Shown here: piece after piece, positions 11,168-23,664 of the stretch | Position numbering within the stretch: position 1 is the first letter of the stretch | Layout: each line of letters begins with the position of its first letter | NCBI GenBank assembly: GCA_014529385.2 | Contig: CM043942.1 | Coordinates: forward strand, 112,252,141-112,316,140 | Length of the DNA: 64,000 nucleotides | Direction of reading: 5' to 3' | DNA from: Adiantum capillus-veneris | Taxonomy: Eukaryota; Streptophyta; Polypodiopsida; Polypodiales; Pteridaceae | Notes under the pieces: generated by a model | Told to the model about the DNA's origin: nothing | The model's input: only the letters and a program-made list of their open reading frames with translations | Databases searched by the model: none | Translations under genes and position numbers: made by a program

Positions 11168-12984
11168 GATGTAGCTTCTTGGATTTCTATAATCAATCGC
11201 AAACTTGGCTAATGAGCTAAGAAATATTTCAAGTTGCATGTTTAGACAACTGTTTTTGTAAACTTAAGTTTAATAGCCAGGCAAGAAGAATCGAACGCCA
11301 ATCAAGGATGAGGTCCCTCCACTACTGCAAGTAGCACCTGTTGTTGGAGTTGCAAGCGAGTCTCTCCAACAAATGCTGGTCATGTTTGTAGGTCAATTCA
11401 CATCAAGGGGTCTGAATGGCAACTAGAAATGGTTCATCACCTCGAAGAGGACATCCTCGTGCTAGGCAATCAAATAATCCTATAGTTTTTTGTTTTTTTG
11501 TAATCATGTTGGAAAAAATACAAACCCATTAGTTAGATTGGTCATGAAATCCTTAAACATTTCAAGTTTTGCCTATTTTTTCAAATCTGGTTTTCTAAAA
11601 TCCTCAAGTGAGGTGTCTCATGGACTATGGTATATTTTGAAGTAATGCTCTACATACAAAGAAAATTATGTCCAATTTTTTTCATTTCATAACATTACTT
11701 TTATTGACCATAGTGCCATGAATATTTATGTCATCAATTAATTTCTTTTTGAAGGCTACTAAAAATGTTAAATTGCTTATTGATGTTGAATCAGTCCTAG
11801 ATCTCGTGGCCGTGCCCGCAGAGGGAGGAGTCTTGATGGTTCCTCTTATGGTCAGGTGGACAGTAGTGACCAAGTCTCCTTGGTTTCAGTTACTAACATG
11901 GTAGAGGAGTTAGAAACACAAGAAGATGAGATTTTATCTATGAACATGAGACAGGGATCTTTACACAAGATTGATGAGACACTATCCCTTTAGGAGAATG
12001 GCTTGTAGATAGTCCCATGGGAGATAAGAGATGAGGTCAGAACAGCTGCAGAAGTGGAGGATGAGCAAACAATCTTCATGCATAGAAGAGCGAGAGAATA
12101 CCATGTTTTTCAGTTGCTTTGATTGTCCCTCCATCACCTTGTGTAGATTGATTCCATATGCAAGGGTGAGAGGGTTGAGAGACGACCTTAGTGATTTGAA
12201 GTCTGCCTTTGTGAAAGAAGGCTATATGCCAGAAAAAAGATCTTTCATTGTCTCTTTGTTGACATGAAAAACAGAGGAGAGCCTTGAGATAGGTATGCTA
12301 GCTTTCTATCTATGTGATATTGTTCACATTCTTTGGATTTTGTTTGAAGTTTAACTTTTGTGAATAATCAAGATGAGATCAAAGCAACATGGGACCTCTA
12401 TGGAACAAGATCAATGATGAATTTAAATGTGAATTTAAAAGGAAAACAAAGTTTCAAGATCTTGTCGATCACATGTTCTAGGTTTGGGAAGGGAATCATC
12501 GTACTGTGGCATGGACAGAGGCAATCAAAGAAAGTTAAATTCCACTTCAAAGAAGATGCATTGTCACATTTTGTTCACTATCATAGATCCTACCAAAGTG
12601 CCTGAGATAGCATTGTTAAGCAGCTTGCAAAAAATGAACTTGTAAGCGTTTTGATTCTGCAATCTTTGTTAATATGTAAGTTATCATGTGTTTGAATGCT
12701 TCTTTTGTGTATTAATACATCATGAATACTCATGCTCTGGTTGCCAATCTCATCTTCATGATGAGATTATTAATACCACAACGTTTGTGATGTGGATCTT
12801 GTGATGTATTTAAAGGGTTTACCTAAAAAGGGTTAAAATCTTACTGCTGATGTACGAAAAAAATATGTCAAAGGTTCTGAGCCTTGGTATCCGCTCACTC
12901 AATGTTACCTTGGTAGATTGTTCTATGATGTATGTATAAAACTATATGGTTTCTTTTGTTGTTATCATGCATGACTAGTAATAT
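11168..12984. other. Decayed coding-like sequence, unidentified
   Basis: No intact gene. Short plus-strand stretches read like protein in shifting frames (near 12400-12600, for example VWEGNHRTVAWTEAI and KVKFHFKEDALSHF), interrupted by stops. They suggest an old transposon- or gene-derived sequence that I cannot place. Confidence 0.3.
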
Positions 12985-13302
12985 AATAAAATTGGAAATG
13001 GATTTTAGATTCAAATGACAAAAGAGAAAGAAAAGTGGATGTCAAATGTGAAGCATGGTTTCTCTGATGAAGACTTCAAAAAAGAAGAGGAGAGAACTCA
13101 TCAAAAGATATCAGACAAATATCAAGATCATATTGGAGATCATAATAAAATTGGAAGTAGATTTTAGATTCAAATGACAAAAGAGCAAGAAACAAGGATG
13201 TCAAATGTGAAGCATGGTTTCTCTGATGAAGACTTCAAAAAAGAAGAGGAGAGAATTCATCAAAAGATATCACACAAATATCAAGATCATATTGGTAAGG
13301 TA
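12985..13302 (+). repeat. Tandem duplication of a 159-bp exon-like unit
   Basis: Two direct copies, with a period of exactly 159 bp (53 codons) and about 95 percent identity by eye. Each copy begins after TTTTAG and encodes a charged stretch including MSNVKHGFSDEDFKKEEER and ISDKYQDH or ISHKYQDH. The first copy carries a TAG at the join, so the pair is not read through. After the second copy comes GGTAAGG, a splice-donor-like sequence. It looks like duplication of an exon together with the end of its intron. The protein family is not recognised. Confidence 0.75.
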
Positions 13303-15894
13303 TTTTATTTGTTTGCATCTACTATTTGTTTGTGGTAAATGCTATAGTACATAATGATTGTCATTTTTATAACTATATCACAATTGCTTAACATTGGGAT
13401 CCCAACCTTGGGACGGATTGGCTGGCAAGGGTTTTGTTTTTGAAATGGGGTAATGATAGCTGGGCTACATTGGAGAAGTTGAACTTAATAGCACTCCAAG
13501 ATGCCCCTGTTCAAAACAAGATTCATTGGGTTTTCTTTGCTGGAAGCGGACAAGATTACAATGCGTGCATATGGTCCTAAGAAAGGAGATCATGTCTTTT
13601 TCATGTAAGATAAGCTTGGATAATTAATCTTGAATATGTTGTGTTGTCTTGTTTTTTTCTCACTCTATTTGGGACTGTAGATGGCCTCAGAGAGAGGGTT
13701 TTTTGTCACGGGTATTTGAAAGTGAATCTCAAATTGTGACAGATCTTATGGATGTGATTGGTGGTGTGCCTTTGCTACATGACTCTACCCTCACATTCTA
13801 TTTTGAGGAGATAAATATTTGAAGCTAGGCCCTTTTTATTTCCAATTGAACTGTCTCTTGGAGCAAAGATGAAGGATGTGGAAAAGCTGGCATTGAAGAA
13901 GGTGGATACATTACATATGGTAGCACAACGATTGGCTTTTAGGTGAATAATTTATTAGTTGCAATTTTATTAAATTTTTATGTATGTGTGGCTAGCTTCA
14001 TGTAACTTGTTTGTTGATCATTGTATATTTTTTATGTTTTTGGTATCCAAGAATGTATTGCCTGCCATGCCCTTTTTGGCAAGACAGTGGACTCAAATGG
14101 CTTCTCAAGACATATGCATGTACCCCTCTAGTTTGTGCACATTGAGTCCATGGGAACTTGAGAAGGTGGATAGATATGGAGAAAGGTCATATTCTTGGTC
14201 GTGAAAGAGAGCTACATGAGACAATTTTGACGGAAGTTGTGATGTCAAATCCGCTAGGAAGTAGAGGAGAGGAGAGACATACAAGTATGTTTCACTCTTG
14301 GGCATACCAAACAATCATAAGTTAGTAGTGTTCTGATTTGAGATGTTTCGTTTAAGATGCACGCAACTCTCACAAGGAAAAGGAAACATTTGTGTACACG
14401 ATCGTAGAGGAGGAGGTGGACCCAATACCATGTATGCCTTATAAATGTTTATCAATGCCTTCCTAAAATATGCTTCATACATGGATTATTTTATCTCATT
14501 GTTGTGAATCTCTAGTGTCTTCTGACACGATCATGTCTAAGAAGACTATCTCATTTTTTTACCTTGTGGATTCTCCACTACATAATATATCTAGTTCTGT
14601 TGACACACAATGCATGGCCATAGTGGGGGACTACATTGCCATTGTTGCAGACTTCAAGGCAGGAGTCCGCAATCCCACATGGATCCTCGTACATGAGCAT
14701 CATTCACGGGAGCGTTCAAAGGCTCTACTATATACTCGTGGGGGAGAGCCATTCCATGGGCTGCTAATTTTATTTTCTTGGATCTCCCCTTTGGTGGGTC
14801 CCTAAAAGGCTCCTCTACTCTACCTCGCTGGGAAATTTGCATTGAGGACCATGTACGTGTTGGAGTCCATTTGGTATTCTCAATGTTGGCAGATTGAGGA
14901 TGGATTTTGATCATGGTGTCTACAACGGGTGAGTGTTGTTTATGATCATACCACAAGATCGTAATAATCATTGTAATCAGTTTTAATAATTAATGCTTTG
15001 AATAGGAGAGTCCATTGGGTGGGTGGAGGGGTTTTGTCATGCTGCAGAGATGGTTGTTCATTAACATGTTGTAGTACTCCATCATGGAGTCTACAGTTAT
15101 ATTGAGAGTTTTGGTGGTCCTTTAGAGGTGACACACTTGCTTTAGATTAATATTCCAATGCTTTATGTTGTTGCTTTCTCTAACCATGTCTCTTGTGTTA
15201 TAGTGTCTTTGCTCTATTCTATTTATGGTTCATAGAGTAGATATGTGTCCACCTTGCTTTGTAGCAGAGAGAAATGCCCTTTTTTTTGCCTTGGCATGCA
15301 TTCATTGAATTCTTTTATGATGCATTGTATTCCGGAGCTATCCCATGCCAGATCATCATCAAGAGAGCCATTGCAAGGTGGACTGCAGTGAAGCCATTCT
15401 TTTGTTGCATGTTTTGTGGAGCTTCTTTGTCGTCGTGGAGGCATTTTCTTGGATCTTGTATGTGGTACAGCCCCTGCACTAGCGGCTTCTGTGGGATCAG
15501 GATGGACATGCGTTGCGCTCGACATTGATGAGCCATTGATTTCATGACGTGTGCTACCATTACTTCGTCATAGACAGTGGAGAAGAGAGGATCCCTCCAC
15601 CTCCTTATATATTGATGATGAGGGTGACATGCCATCGCGTGTGAATCTCTTTGATGACTAGTGAGTCCCATCTCTTGCTATGACATTGACATTGCTTATG
15701 CTTTTTGTCATCCTTTTGATGTTAACATTGGTATTTTTAGATCATCAATATTTCTTCTATGTCCTCTTTAGTATTTTTTATTGATATATTTTCTTGTTGG
15801 TTGGATCCTTGAAGTTCCATGCCGATCTACACCGAGGAGATGGCTTGAAACATGGCAGCGGACATGCAATACGATTATGAAATCAGTTTAATGT
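13303..15894. other. No recognised gene
   Basis: Plus-strand fragments resemble broken exons (13390-13800 and around 14470-14800) with GT/AG-like borders but shifting frames. I recognise no protein. ORFs on both strands at 14105-15671 show no motifs. This may be one long decayed gene or DNA transposon together with the duplication at 12985-13302. Confidence 0.3.
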
Positions 15895-17070
15895 GTCTGA
15901 GGAGGAATGTCTACATTGACAATGAGTGTGACTCATCATAAGAATTAAGGGATTTGTAACATTAGATATTAGAATTGAAGTTCATATCTTGGTGTTTTAA
16001 TATGGTTCTCGTCATGTTTTGATAGAAATTTTTGAGTTGATGTTCTCATTAGGAAGAGAATGGGGTCTAGGAGAGCCTCTTTATTTGACAGTTTAAGGAA
16101 GTCAAACCTTTAATATGAAGAAAGTAATCAAAGGATAGCTTTTGAATTCAAAGAGGAAAAAGTTTATTTGAATTCAAAGTTCCCCCAAAAATAAAATTTA
16201 AAATCTAGCTGGTAAAACCATATCATGTAGCATATCTATATTGGAAAGAGCTTGATGCGTAGATTGTAGATCTATGATCTCCTCTCAAATTGGAAATCAT
16301 ATGTGGGAGTTATGGAAGGCCAAGAATCATAAAATTTCCCATCTTCTTTTTGGGAGGAAAAGTGTATCCTTTGACCACTCTTACACATCTCTTACACACC
16401 CACCATTCTTGCACGCATGGCGTACACCTATTTGTTAAAATGTTAATCACCTCCTTAAGCTCATGGAAAATAAAGAGGCCCTTCTACACCCCATCCTCTT
16501 CCTAATGTAATATTTTAAGTCATGGATGAGAAGTATTCTCTCTTTAAAACAATTTGGTTAAAATTTAAAATCCTCACATGAGGTACCTTAGAGGGCTACT
16601 GGTTTGTTTTGAAATATTGATCCATGTACGAAGGAGGCTATGTCCAATTTTTTTCAAAAACTACCACCTTTTTTTTCTCTCTTTTCTTGTTAGGACACAT
16701 CCATTGACAATGCGTCGGTGTTGGAAGGTCTACATCGATGATGAGTTTGACTCATTATTAGAACTGAGAGATTTGTGGACATTGGATGTTAGAATTGAAA
16801 TTCATGTCTTGCTGTTTTCATATGGTTATTTTCATGTTTTGATAGAAACTTTTGAGTTATTGATCTAGTGTTTTGAGTTGTGGATGAGAAGTATTCACTC
16901 TTTGGAACAATTTGGTTAAAATATCAAATCCTCATGTGAGGTGCCTTAAAGGGATAATTGTTTTTTTTGAAATATTGATCCATATACAAAGGAAGATCTG
17001 TCCATTTTTTCAAAAACTAGTATTATGTTTTGCTTTGTATTCTTGTAAGGTCATATGCATTAACAACACC
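15895..17070. repeat. 358-bp dispersed tandem repeat, interrupted by a MITE
   Basis: A diverged unit containing GATGAGAAGTATTC, then AACAATTTGGTTAAAAT, then CATGTTTTGATAGAAA. It recurs with a period of 358 bp: GGATGAGAAG at about 16524 and 16882. An earlier partial unit (about 15895-16047 plus the sequence after 16506) is split by the MITE at 16048-16506. A weaker relative is visible around 11570-11690. The function is unknown. The repeat offers an approximate empty site for the MITE insertion. Confidence 0.65.
16048..16506. mobile_element. MITE-like inverted-repeat element, copy B
   Basis: A 459-bp relative of the element at 3003-3468, inverted with respect to it. Both ends start ATTAGGAAGAG and the right half matches the left half of copy A closely (reverse complement of 3003-3270). 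It lies inside the 358-bp repeat, so the sequences before 16048 and after 16506 can be aligned to uninterrupted units. Open frames across it (16290-16505) are shared with copy A but reflect conserved non-coding sequence. Confidence 0.72.
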
Positions 17071-18799
17071 ACCATCATAGATATTCACTCGCGTTTTGGT
17101 ATGCTTGCTCACCCTTGCTCAGGCTATGGTAGGCCTGAGTTTTTAGAACTTTGATCATGATGGATCATGATTTTGGTACCTTATCATATTGTGACCAAAA
17201 TTTATAGGATAGTGTCCCTGGGCCCATTATACCTCCTCCTAAAGTTTCACTGCATTCAAAGTTTTTTTGAGTGAAAAATTGGTGTGGTGATCTAGAGCTG
17301 TGAGATAAGACATAGGTAGATTTTTTTGAGTAGAGAGTGATAAATTTGCTAGTATTGATGATAAATTAGTTCCATAGGTTCAATTCTTGAAGTTCACACC
17401 CTCAATGAGTGTTTGTACTTCATCCAAATTGTTTCCTTGAGTATTGACATTATCTTAGTACCAAAATAGCTCTACTAAATACGTCCAATCGCAGTGACCC
17501 ACTAACAATTTCCAAATAGTCTTCTAGACGATGAACCATAAATCTCAATATTAGAAACACCTTCAAATCATTGTAACAACACTATATCCATAAAAAGTAA
17601 TTGGAAACTATCTAAGCGTAACTTGGTACTATGGCAAGAGGGAAATTAGAGTAAAACATAACAAATGAGTCAACCTCAAGCTCCTCATTCAACTCCTTGA
17701 ACATCAACTCCTTGAGCCATAAAAAAGTTGGTTATCCTCAACTCCTTAACCAATTACATTTTTTTGAGAGTACATTGCAATACTTTAAAAAAAAAGTTTT
17801 CAAAAACCTTCACTTTTCATGGTGTTGATGAGAGGTCTTTGCCACGATTGTTAAATTTTGAACATAAACTGTATAAAGCACATAATTTTCCCATACCAAA
17901 ACTATGGATGTTGTATAAATAAAATTATAAGAAATGGGAATGTAAAATTGGGAAGGGAAGATTGTATTCTTATCTAAAATAAAATTAAAAAATGTGTGTC
18001 ATACTAAACTATATTTTGTCTGGGTGCTCGATATTGAAATTGAGATACAAGTCCCAACATATTGGTTGATTGTATTCTCATTGACTCTTATAACTCATAG
18101 AGGGGGGATTGACCTCAAAATAAAAACCTAAAGATGCCAAGCTACAAATAAATTCAACAACACAACACCTTTATGTTTTTTACAAATTGGTGTCTCATAG
18201 CTCACTTGCGTTAGTTGATAATCTTGCAACTCTTACAACTTCAGCACCACCAATACATATCTTCTTATTTGAGAAGCCAACACTTCTTTCAAGATCTAAA
18301 AGAAACCAATGAAACATCTCAACTGATAGGAATACCTCACTTGAAAAGGATAGAGACACTTTCTTGCAACATTCTTTAGTGCTTGAAAGAATAGATATTA
18401 CCATACTCCAACTCATCCAATTCATCAAAGTTGTCAGCTTCATCACCACTGAGTTGTGAAACACTCTGCAAAAGCAATTAGAAAAAAGGCTTTATTATTA
18501 ACATTAAATTGTACAACAAAAAACAATGTACGACTAGAATTAACTTGGGTAGTTTTCACAAAGTGGTAACTTGGATGAGGCCCTAATCAGGTTAGGACAT
18601 TTGGTCGGCATTGAAAACAACAAAAAAAATTGATGCTAGCAATCCGCATGTCCTGCCACAATTTATGGACTGCTAGCATTGGATCTTGATTCATTTTTTT
18701 AGTGTCCCCACTAGTTGCAAAATGTCCTTACCTCTTTAGGATCTTACTGGATTGAAAGGGCAGTGGTAATGCGTGTGCTAGTCTCCACCCAACCGTGCT
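17071..18799. other. No recognised gene
   Basis: AT-rich sequence with no supported gene. The minus-strand frame 18464-18195 has no motif. From about 18540 it may be the 3' flank or LTR remnant of the gypsy element that starts at 18800, but I could not find a matching partner LTR. Confidence 0.35.
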
Positions 18800-18802
18800 A
18801 TC

Positions 18803-19600
18803 TTATAGCCTCCCCCTAGCATACACATTGTCCAACCGTGGTGGTGGCCTTGCCCGTAGGACCCATGTCCTTACATAACCCCCCCTTGGAGAATCGTTTT
18901 CGTCCTCAAAAACAACTGTAGGAAAGTGTTTCTTAAGTGCGTAGACATTCTCCCATGGAGAACCTTCTTCAGGTCTATCTAGCCATTGTACCAACACCTG
19001 TAGTCAAATGCTTTGAACTATTATAAGAAACTCCAATATAGGTAAGTAGTCTTCCCAATTGCTTTGCTTCTTGCTAACGTACGGTCGTAGCATATCCTTT
19101 AGCCCTTGATTAACTCTTTCATTTTGGCCATCTATTTCTCGATGATCAGTTGTACTAAGATTAAGTTTAGTTTCCCACTTTTGAAACACAACTCTCTAGA
19201 AGTGATTATCAAAATTCTATCTCTGTCACTAATAATACTAGCTGGAAGATCGTAGAGTCTATATATATGCTCTACAAGTAGCCATGCTAATTCCAGTGTC
19301 TTAACCATAGTCTTAGTGGGAATGAATCGGCCCATCTTTGTGAGACAGTCTTCAATTACCCATATAGCATCATGGCCACAATTTGTAGTAGGTAGTCCTA
19401 CTACAAAATCCATAGAGATACTCTCCCACTTACCTTGTGGAATCCCTAAAGGATGTAAAAGGCCACCTACCTTGAGGCGCTCTGCTTTATTTACTTGGCA
19501 TTGTGCTGGCAGTTTAGTACATACTCTTGAACGCCATGATGTAAGCCTAGCCAATAAAATTGCCGTCAAACTAAGGCATACATCTTACAAATACTTGGAT
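18803..19600 (-). pseudogene. G3 integrase with chromodomain, broken
   Basis: Integrase fragments include SISMDFVVGLPTT with the first catalytic Asp, SIISDRDRI with the second, and DGQNERVNQGLKDML with the Glu. Then comes a C-terminal chromodomain-like segment, LVQWLDRPEEGSPWEN, followed by HFPTVVFEDEND (18997-18803). Chromodomains steer integration toward marked chromatin in chromoviruses. Three frames are needed to read the region. Confidence 0.82.
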
Positions 19601-19754
19601 GACCAGTACTTGGACTATTGTGACACTCTAATAATATTTAGCACCTAATGTTTGAGTCCTTTGGCACACATTATCTACCTTTGTGGAGTAAGTAGACATC
19701 ATCAATGGAAAAATTCTTCAATTGCTTAAGCTCTTCTTGAGTAGGGGTAGCGCT

Positions 19755-20724
19755 CTATGTGTTGGAGTTTTTATCTACACGTGCAGAGACATGTTGATTT
19801 GGTTGTACAGAGACATGTGAGTGTGAGGGATCCCTTCTTAAAATTGTACTCCACACTTTAGCATATGATTGATCTTGTGCACACTTGCCACGTAATGACT
19901 CCAAATATCCACTCTTTATTTCTGCAAAAGCAAGTGAATTAATCTGAGGCATCCGACATAGTGCATCTGCTACTACATTATATCGCCCCTTGCGATATCA
20001 AATCTTACAATCATAATCTTGAAGGATTTCTACCCATCTATCTTTATGGCCCTTCAAGTCTGTTTAAGTAGTAAACCATTTGATACTCTCATGGTCAAAA
20101 ACTACTTCAAACTCGACACCATATAAATAGTGTGGCATAGATCTCTCTCATAGATAGAATATCTATGCTAAGCTCTATGTAACTTTTACTTTCAAAGGCT
20201 ATAGGTCTTCACTCTTGGAGAAGTACCGCACCAATTGCTTTATCACTAGGATCAGTCTCTACCACAAACGGTTTAAGTGGTTCAACGATTGCTAGGATGG
20301 GAGCAGTGGCTATAGCTACCTTGAGCTGTTCAAAACTGCGTTTTTGGGCTTTTTTCCAAGAAAAGGTCTTACCTTTTTGTTTAAGTTGATCCATCATACA
20401 AACATCAACTTTGGCATAATCATGGATATATTGTCAATAAAATCCAGCCATGCCTAAGAATATTTGAAGCTCTTCAACCGTGTTGGGATGTGGCCATCGA
20501 AGAATGGAAGCGGCCTTGTTAATGTCCATGTTGATGCCAGAATAAGAGATCACATGATCGAGGTAATGTATCTCTACTTTAAAGAAATTGCACTCCCTTT
20601 GCTTAGAATACAGAGTGTGAGCTCGTAGATGTTTGAACACTAATCGTAAGTGTTCTATGTGTTCATCTTCAATCTTACTGTAAATGAGAATGTCATCAAG
20701 GAAAAACACAACAAATTTTCCAAG
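19755..20724 (-). pseudogene. G3 RT C-terminal half and RNase H, broken
   Basis: The RT catalytic box sits in VVFFLDDILIYSKIEDEH, followed by the thumb with LRWPHPNTVEELQIFLGM (20724-20434). The RNase H start is FVVETDPSDKAIGAVLLQE (20397-20209). The remainder toward 19755 is broken. The palm upstream of FLDD is absent because of the junction with the G1 LTR fragment. Confidence 0.82.
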
Positions 20725-20809
20725 TATAGCATTCGGTCCCACATAACAAAAGCATTGAGAGTGAGGTAGATATTTTAATTTCACATTATGAACATGCCAC
20801 GGCACGACA
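20725..20809 (-). repeat. G1 3' LTR fragment
   Basis: 85 bp matching the terminal part of the G1/G2 LTR (TATAGCATTCGGTCCCACAT through CCACGGCACGACA), which recurs near 26880-26959, 36310-36389 and 62335-62417. The rest of this LTR is gone and G3 sequence follows directly. Confidence 0.85.
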
Positions 20810-20975
20810 TCCACCCCCTCTAAACCTGCACATTCTCCAGCATGTGCTACACATATCTTTTGCAGGTTCATTCTTCATTTAAGTCAACATGCATATCAAT
20901 TTTGTCATCACTTGCAACAAAATCTAACTCTCGTACTTCATCCACATCCATAACATTTTCATCAGAGCCTTCATT

Positions 20976-21475
20976 CTAACTTTCCTTTGAATCTAACGGA
21001 TCTGTATCACCTATTTTTTTGAATAACTTCATTATTTTCCCTGCAATGGGAAACTTCATTTCTGTCCCGTCTAACTCATGCAAGGTATAAGTTGCATTCC
21101 CGTGTACATGTTGAACCACATAAGGACCAAACCATCTCTTTGAAAGCTTTCTTATTGTTGAATTTTGGTTTTCAAGGCTACTATCATACACCAACACCCA
21201 ATCAACTTCCTCAATAGCTTTAGGTCTAAGCCTATGCCTCTTATCAACTCTGTCCTTATTCTTTGACCTTGCATCTTTCAATCGTGCTACTACAATCTCA
21301 ATATCTTGGGGTCTTCTTTCTAACTATTGTATACGCAAAACAAGAAGGACTTCCCTACTATTCCATCTTCCCAAGGTATTACATTTCATGTGGGAAATAC
21401 ATCCTCAATTGGCATTATAGTTTTCTGACCATACATCAACTCAAAAGGAATATACTAAGCTATAAGTTGTACGAT
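20976..21475 (-). pseudogene. G1 integrase C-terminus with core deleted
   Basis: The frame 21281-20976 is the integrase C-terminal GPY/F-type module (KLSKRWFGPYVVQHV, then YTLHELDGTE). The catalytic core seen in G2 at 37445-36938 is absent. The join is near 21490, between CATAAAGCATAA and a TTCTTTTGAACTC segment. In G2 these are about 640 bp apart. Confidence 0.8.
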
Positions 21476-22262
21476 CAACCCATAAAGCATAAGGCATTTC
21501 TCTGTATTCTTTTGAACTCTTGATGAGTCCACCCTTCTTGCCTTGTCAAAGTGCTCAGATAATGTCCAATGAGCAACCAATCACCTTGATATAGGTCCTC
21601 TATAAATGACTCAAGCGCATTTGATAGGACAACATGATCATCCTTGGCATGAGATATACTATAGAACTGTGTGCCTACATCATCACCCTCGACAACCATG
21701 TCTTCTTCATTTTCACACCTAGCTCTTGAAAGCATATCTGCAATTGGATTATCTTTCCCTGCAATATGCTTAAATTCTAAACTCAAGGTCTTTATGTAGG
21801 CAATCCATCTCAACATAGCAATGTCAGGAGTTGAGCAACTTGTGATCATTACAAGAAGGGGTAGAAAATCAATCTCCACTATTACATTTGCTCCTATCAA
21901 ATTTCAAAGTTGTGACTACTCCCCATAACTCTCTTTTTACCTATGGATAGTTGCCTTGATAAGCACTTAGGACCTTTCCTCCAAATCTCACCACATCGCT
22001 TGCTATCATCATCATCTTGTCCAATCGCCCATCCAATTCATGTGGGGCTAGTATCCACTGTCACAATTACATATCTTCCACATTCATAGTCTACTTTCCT
22101 CAAAGCTGGAGACAAAAGAAGCAGTTTCTTTAATTTTCTCATGACATGGGTATGCATTTCTTCCCATTGAAACTTTTGGTTCTTTCTCAAAAGCTGATAC
22201 AAAGGTTCTATCACATGTACATTATATAAAATCCAGATAACATAGAACACACATGCACCCAA
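21475..22262 (-). pseudogene. G1 RNase H, broken
   Basis: The RT thumb-to-RNase H region. MGACVFYVIWILYNVHVIEP is a frame-mate of the gypsy 'FLG' motif. VIVTVDTSPT carries the first RNase H Asp. IAMLRWIAYIKTLSLEFKHI and AGKDNPIADMLSRAR form the connection. At least two frame changes. The same region in G2 (37842-38532) is slightly better preserved. Confidence 0.83.
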
Positions 22263-22306
22263 GAACCTTCAACCTTAGTTATATTAATACATGTCTCCTT
22301 CATTCT

Positions 22307-23332
22307 TTAAATCACATCAATCTTTGCTAGACAACCATATGGCCTACACATATGTCCCACAATAAGAACTTCGCTCACACCAAACACTGACTTTTGGCCA
22401 AACAAGGTAAGGTTCACCTCTTCCAACCTTGACAAGATATTATCACAATTATTAATATGGTTTTCCACATATCTTCGGCACCCCCTCGAGTCGAGAACCA
22501 CATCTATATCACTTACATCACATCCTTTGATTGGCACATCATCAAGGAAAGGCATTGTAGTTTTTGGTATGAAGTCATGTAGGACTTTATTCATACCATT
22601 CATCATATGCGCAACTGAATTAGTTGCTCCATGAGGTAAGGTGTACATCCTTACCAAACCCAAAGGTGTCCTCATGGTAGTCAGGTCTGTGCTTTCCATT
22701 TCTAGTTAGAACTAATCATACCCTGAGTACAAATCCCCCATAGAATATATTGCCCTTTCGGTGAATGTCTTTGCAAATTCATCTATAACTGACCCTGTAC
22801 CCACATTTCTAATTGAGCGTAAAGAACCATTTTTATTTGGAACTGTGAACCACCTGTTTGAATATGGAGCACAAGAAGGCTCCAAAATACCCATCTTGAT
22901 CGTTTCATTAAGCAACTCAATGAGTTTTGGAAAATGAGCCTTTGGAACCGGAATAGGCCTCAAGTTCCAAGGTACATGAGGGATAGTGCAAATCACCATA
23001 GGAGAAACAATGGATGGATCAACACACCCTATCTCATGTGGCTAGAATGAAAAACCCTTCCCATGTTTGGCAAGCATTTCTTCAAAGCATACCCTTTCAA
23101 CATTTGTCAAATTCTCCTTACAACCAATCTTTAAATCCTTCAAAGTATCATGTGTAAACTTTTGTCCAATCTTGCCTGGCTCATAAGGACTAGGTTGCAA
23201 AGCAGCCTGATCAATCTTATCCATACAGTCTTTTGGTGGAGTTAATGCCACTGGTTTCACTTTCTTTGCCACAGACTTGTACTTGGTCTCCACTTGTACA
23301 TCAACACCTTGAGCATTTTTTAAAATCCCCAA
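22307..23332 (-). pseudogene. G1 reverse transcriptase, broken
   Basis: The fingers and palm of a gypsy RT. ILEPSCAPYSNRWFTVPNK is the fingers block, YSMGDLYSGYD has the first catalytic Asp, LGLVRMYTLPHGATNSVAH is the palm block, and MPFLDDVPIKG is the catalytic box (FLDD). Two long frames (22999-22712 and 22699-22307) and an N-terminal extension up to 23332 are separated by stops. Part of the LRFIQD-type strand is deleted relative to the family. Confidence 0.86.
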
Positions 23333-23664
23333 TGACTTTGTAGATTTATATTGAGCATGCTTTCATGGCCTCACTTTCCATATGCAAATTGAAATCCAAT
23401 AAGACTTCAAGTCTTGCATAGTATCCCCAAACGAACACTCATCAAACACACTTGCAATGCATTCATCATCTTCTAGCAAACCATTCATCTTCAAACCTCT
23501 TTGTACACTAGTTACATGTTGTCATTCACCTCGCTTTAAGTCCTCACTCTTTGTAAAAGCAATAAATCCATAGTCTGTTAATCCTACAAAACCAGAAGAA
23601 AATGCTTCATTTGCATATACATCATGCAAGAACTTTTCTGTTCCTATACCACTGCAATCCCGCT

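Larger units (their letters stand above)
18800..20724 (-). mobile_element. G3: truncated chromodomain Ty3/gypsy element
   Basis: On the minus strand the order is reverse transcriptase (C-terminal half), RNase H, integrase, chromodomain. This is the 3' half of a chromovirus-type gypsy pol. The 5' half stops at 20724 inside the RT palm, just before the catalytic FLDD box, where an LTR fragment of G1 begins. No LTR of its own is recognised. Frame changes split the domains. It is a different lineage from G1, G2 and G4, which show no chromodomain. Confidence 0.85.
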
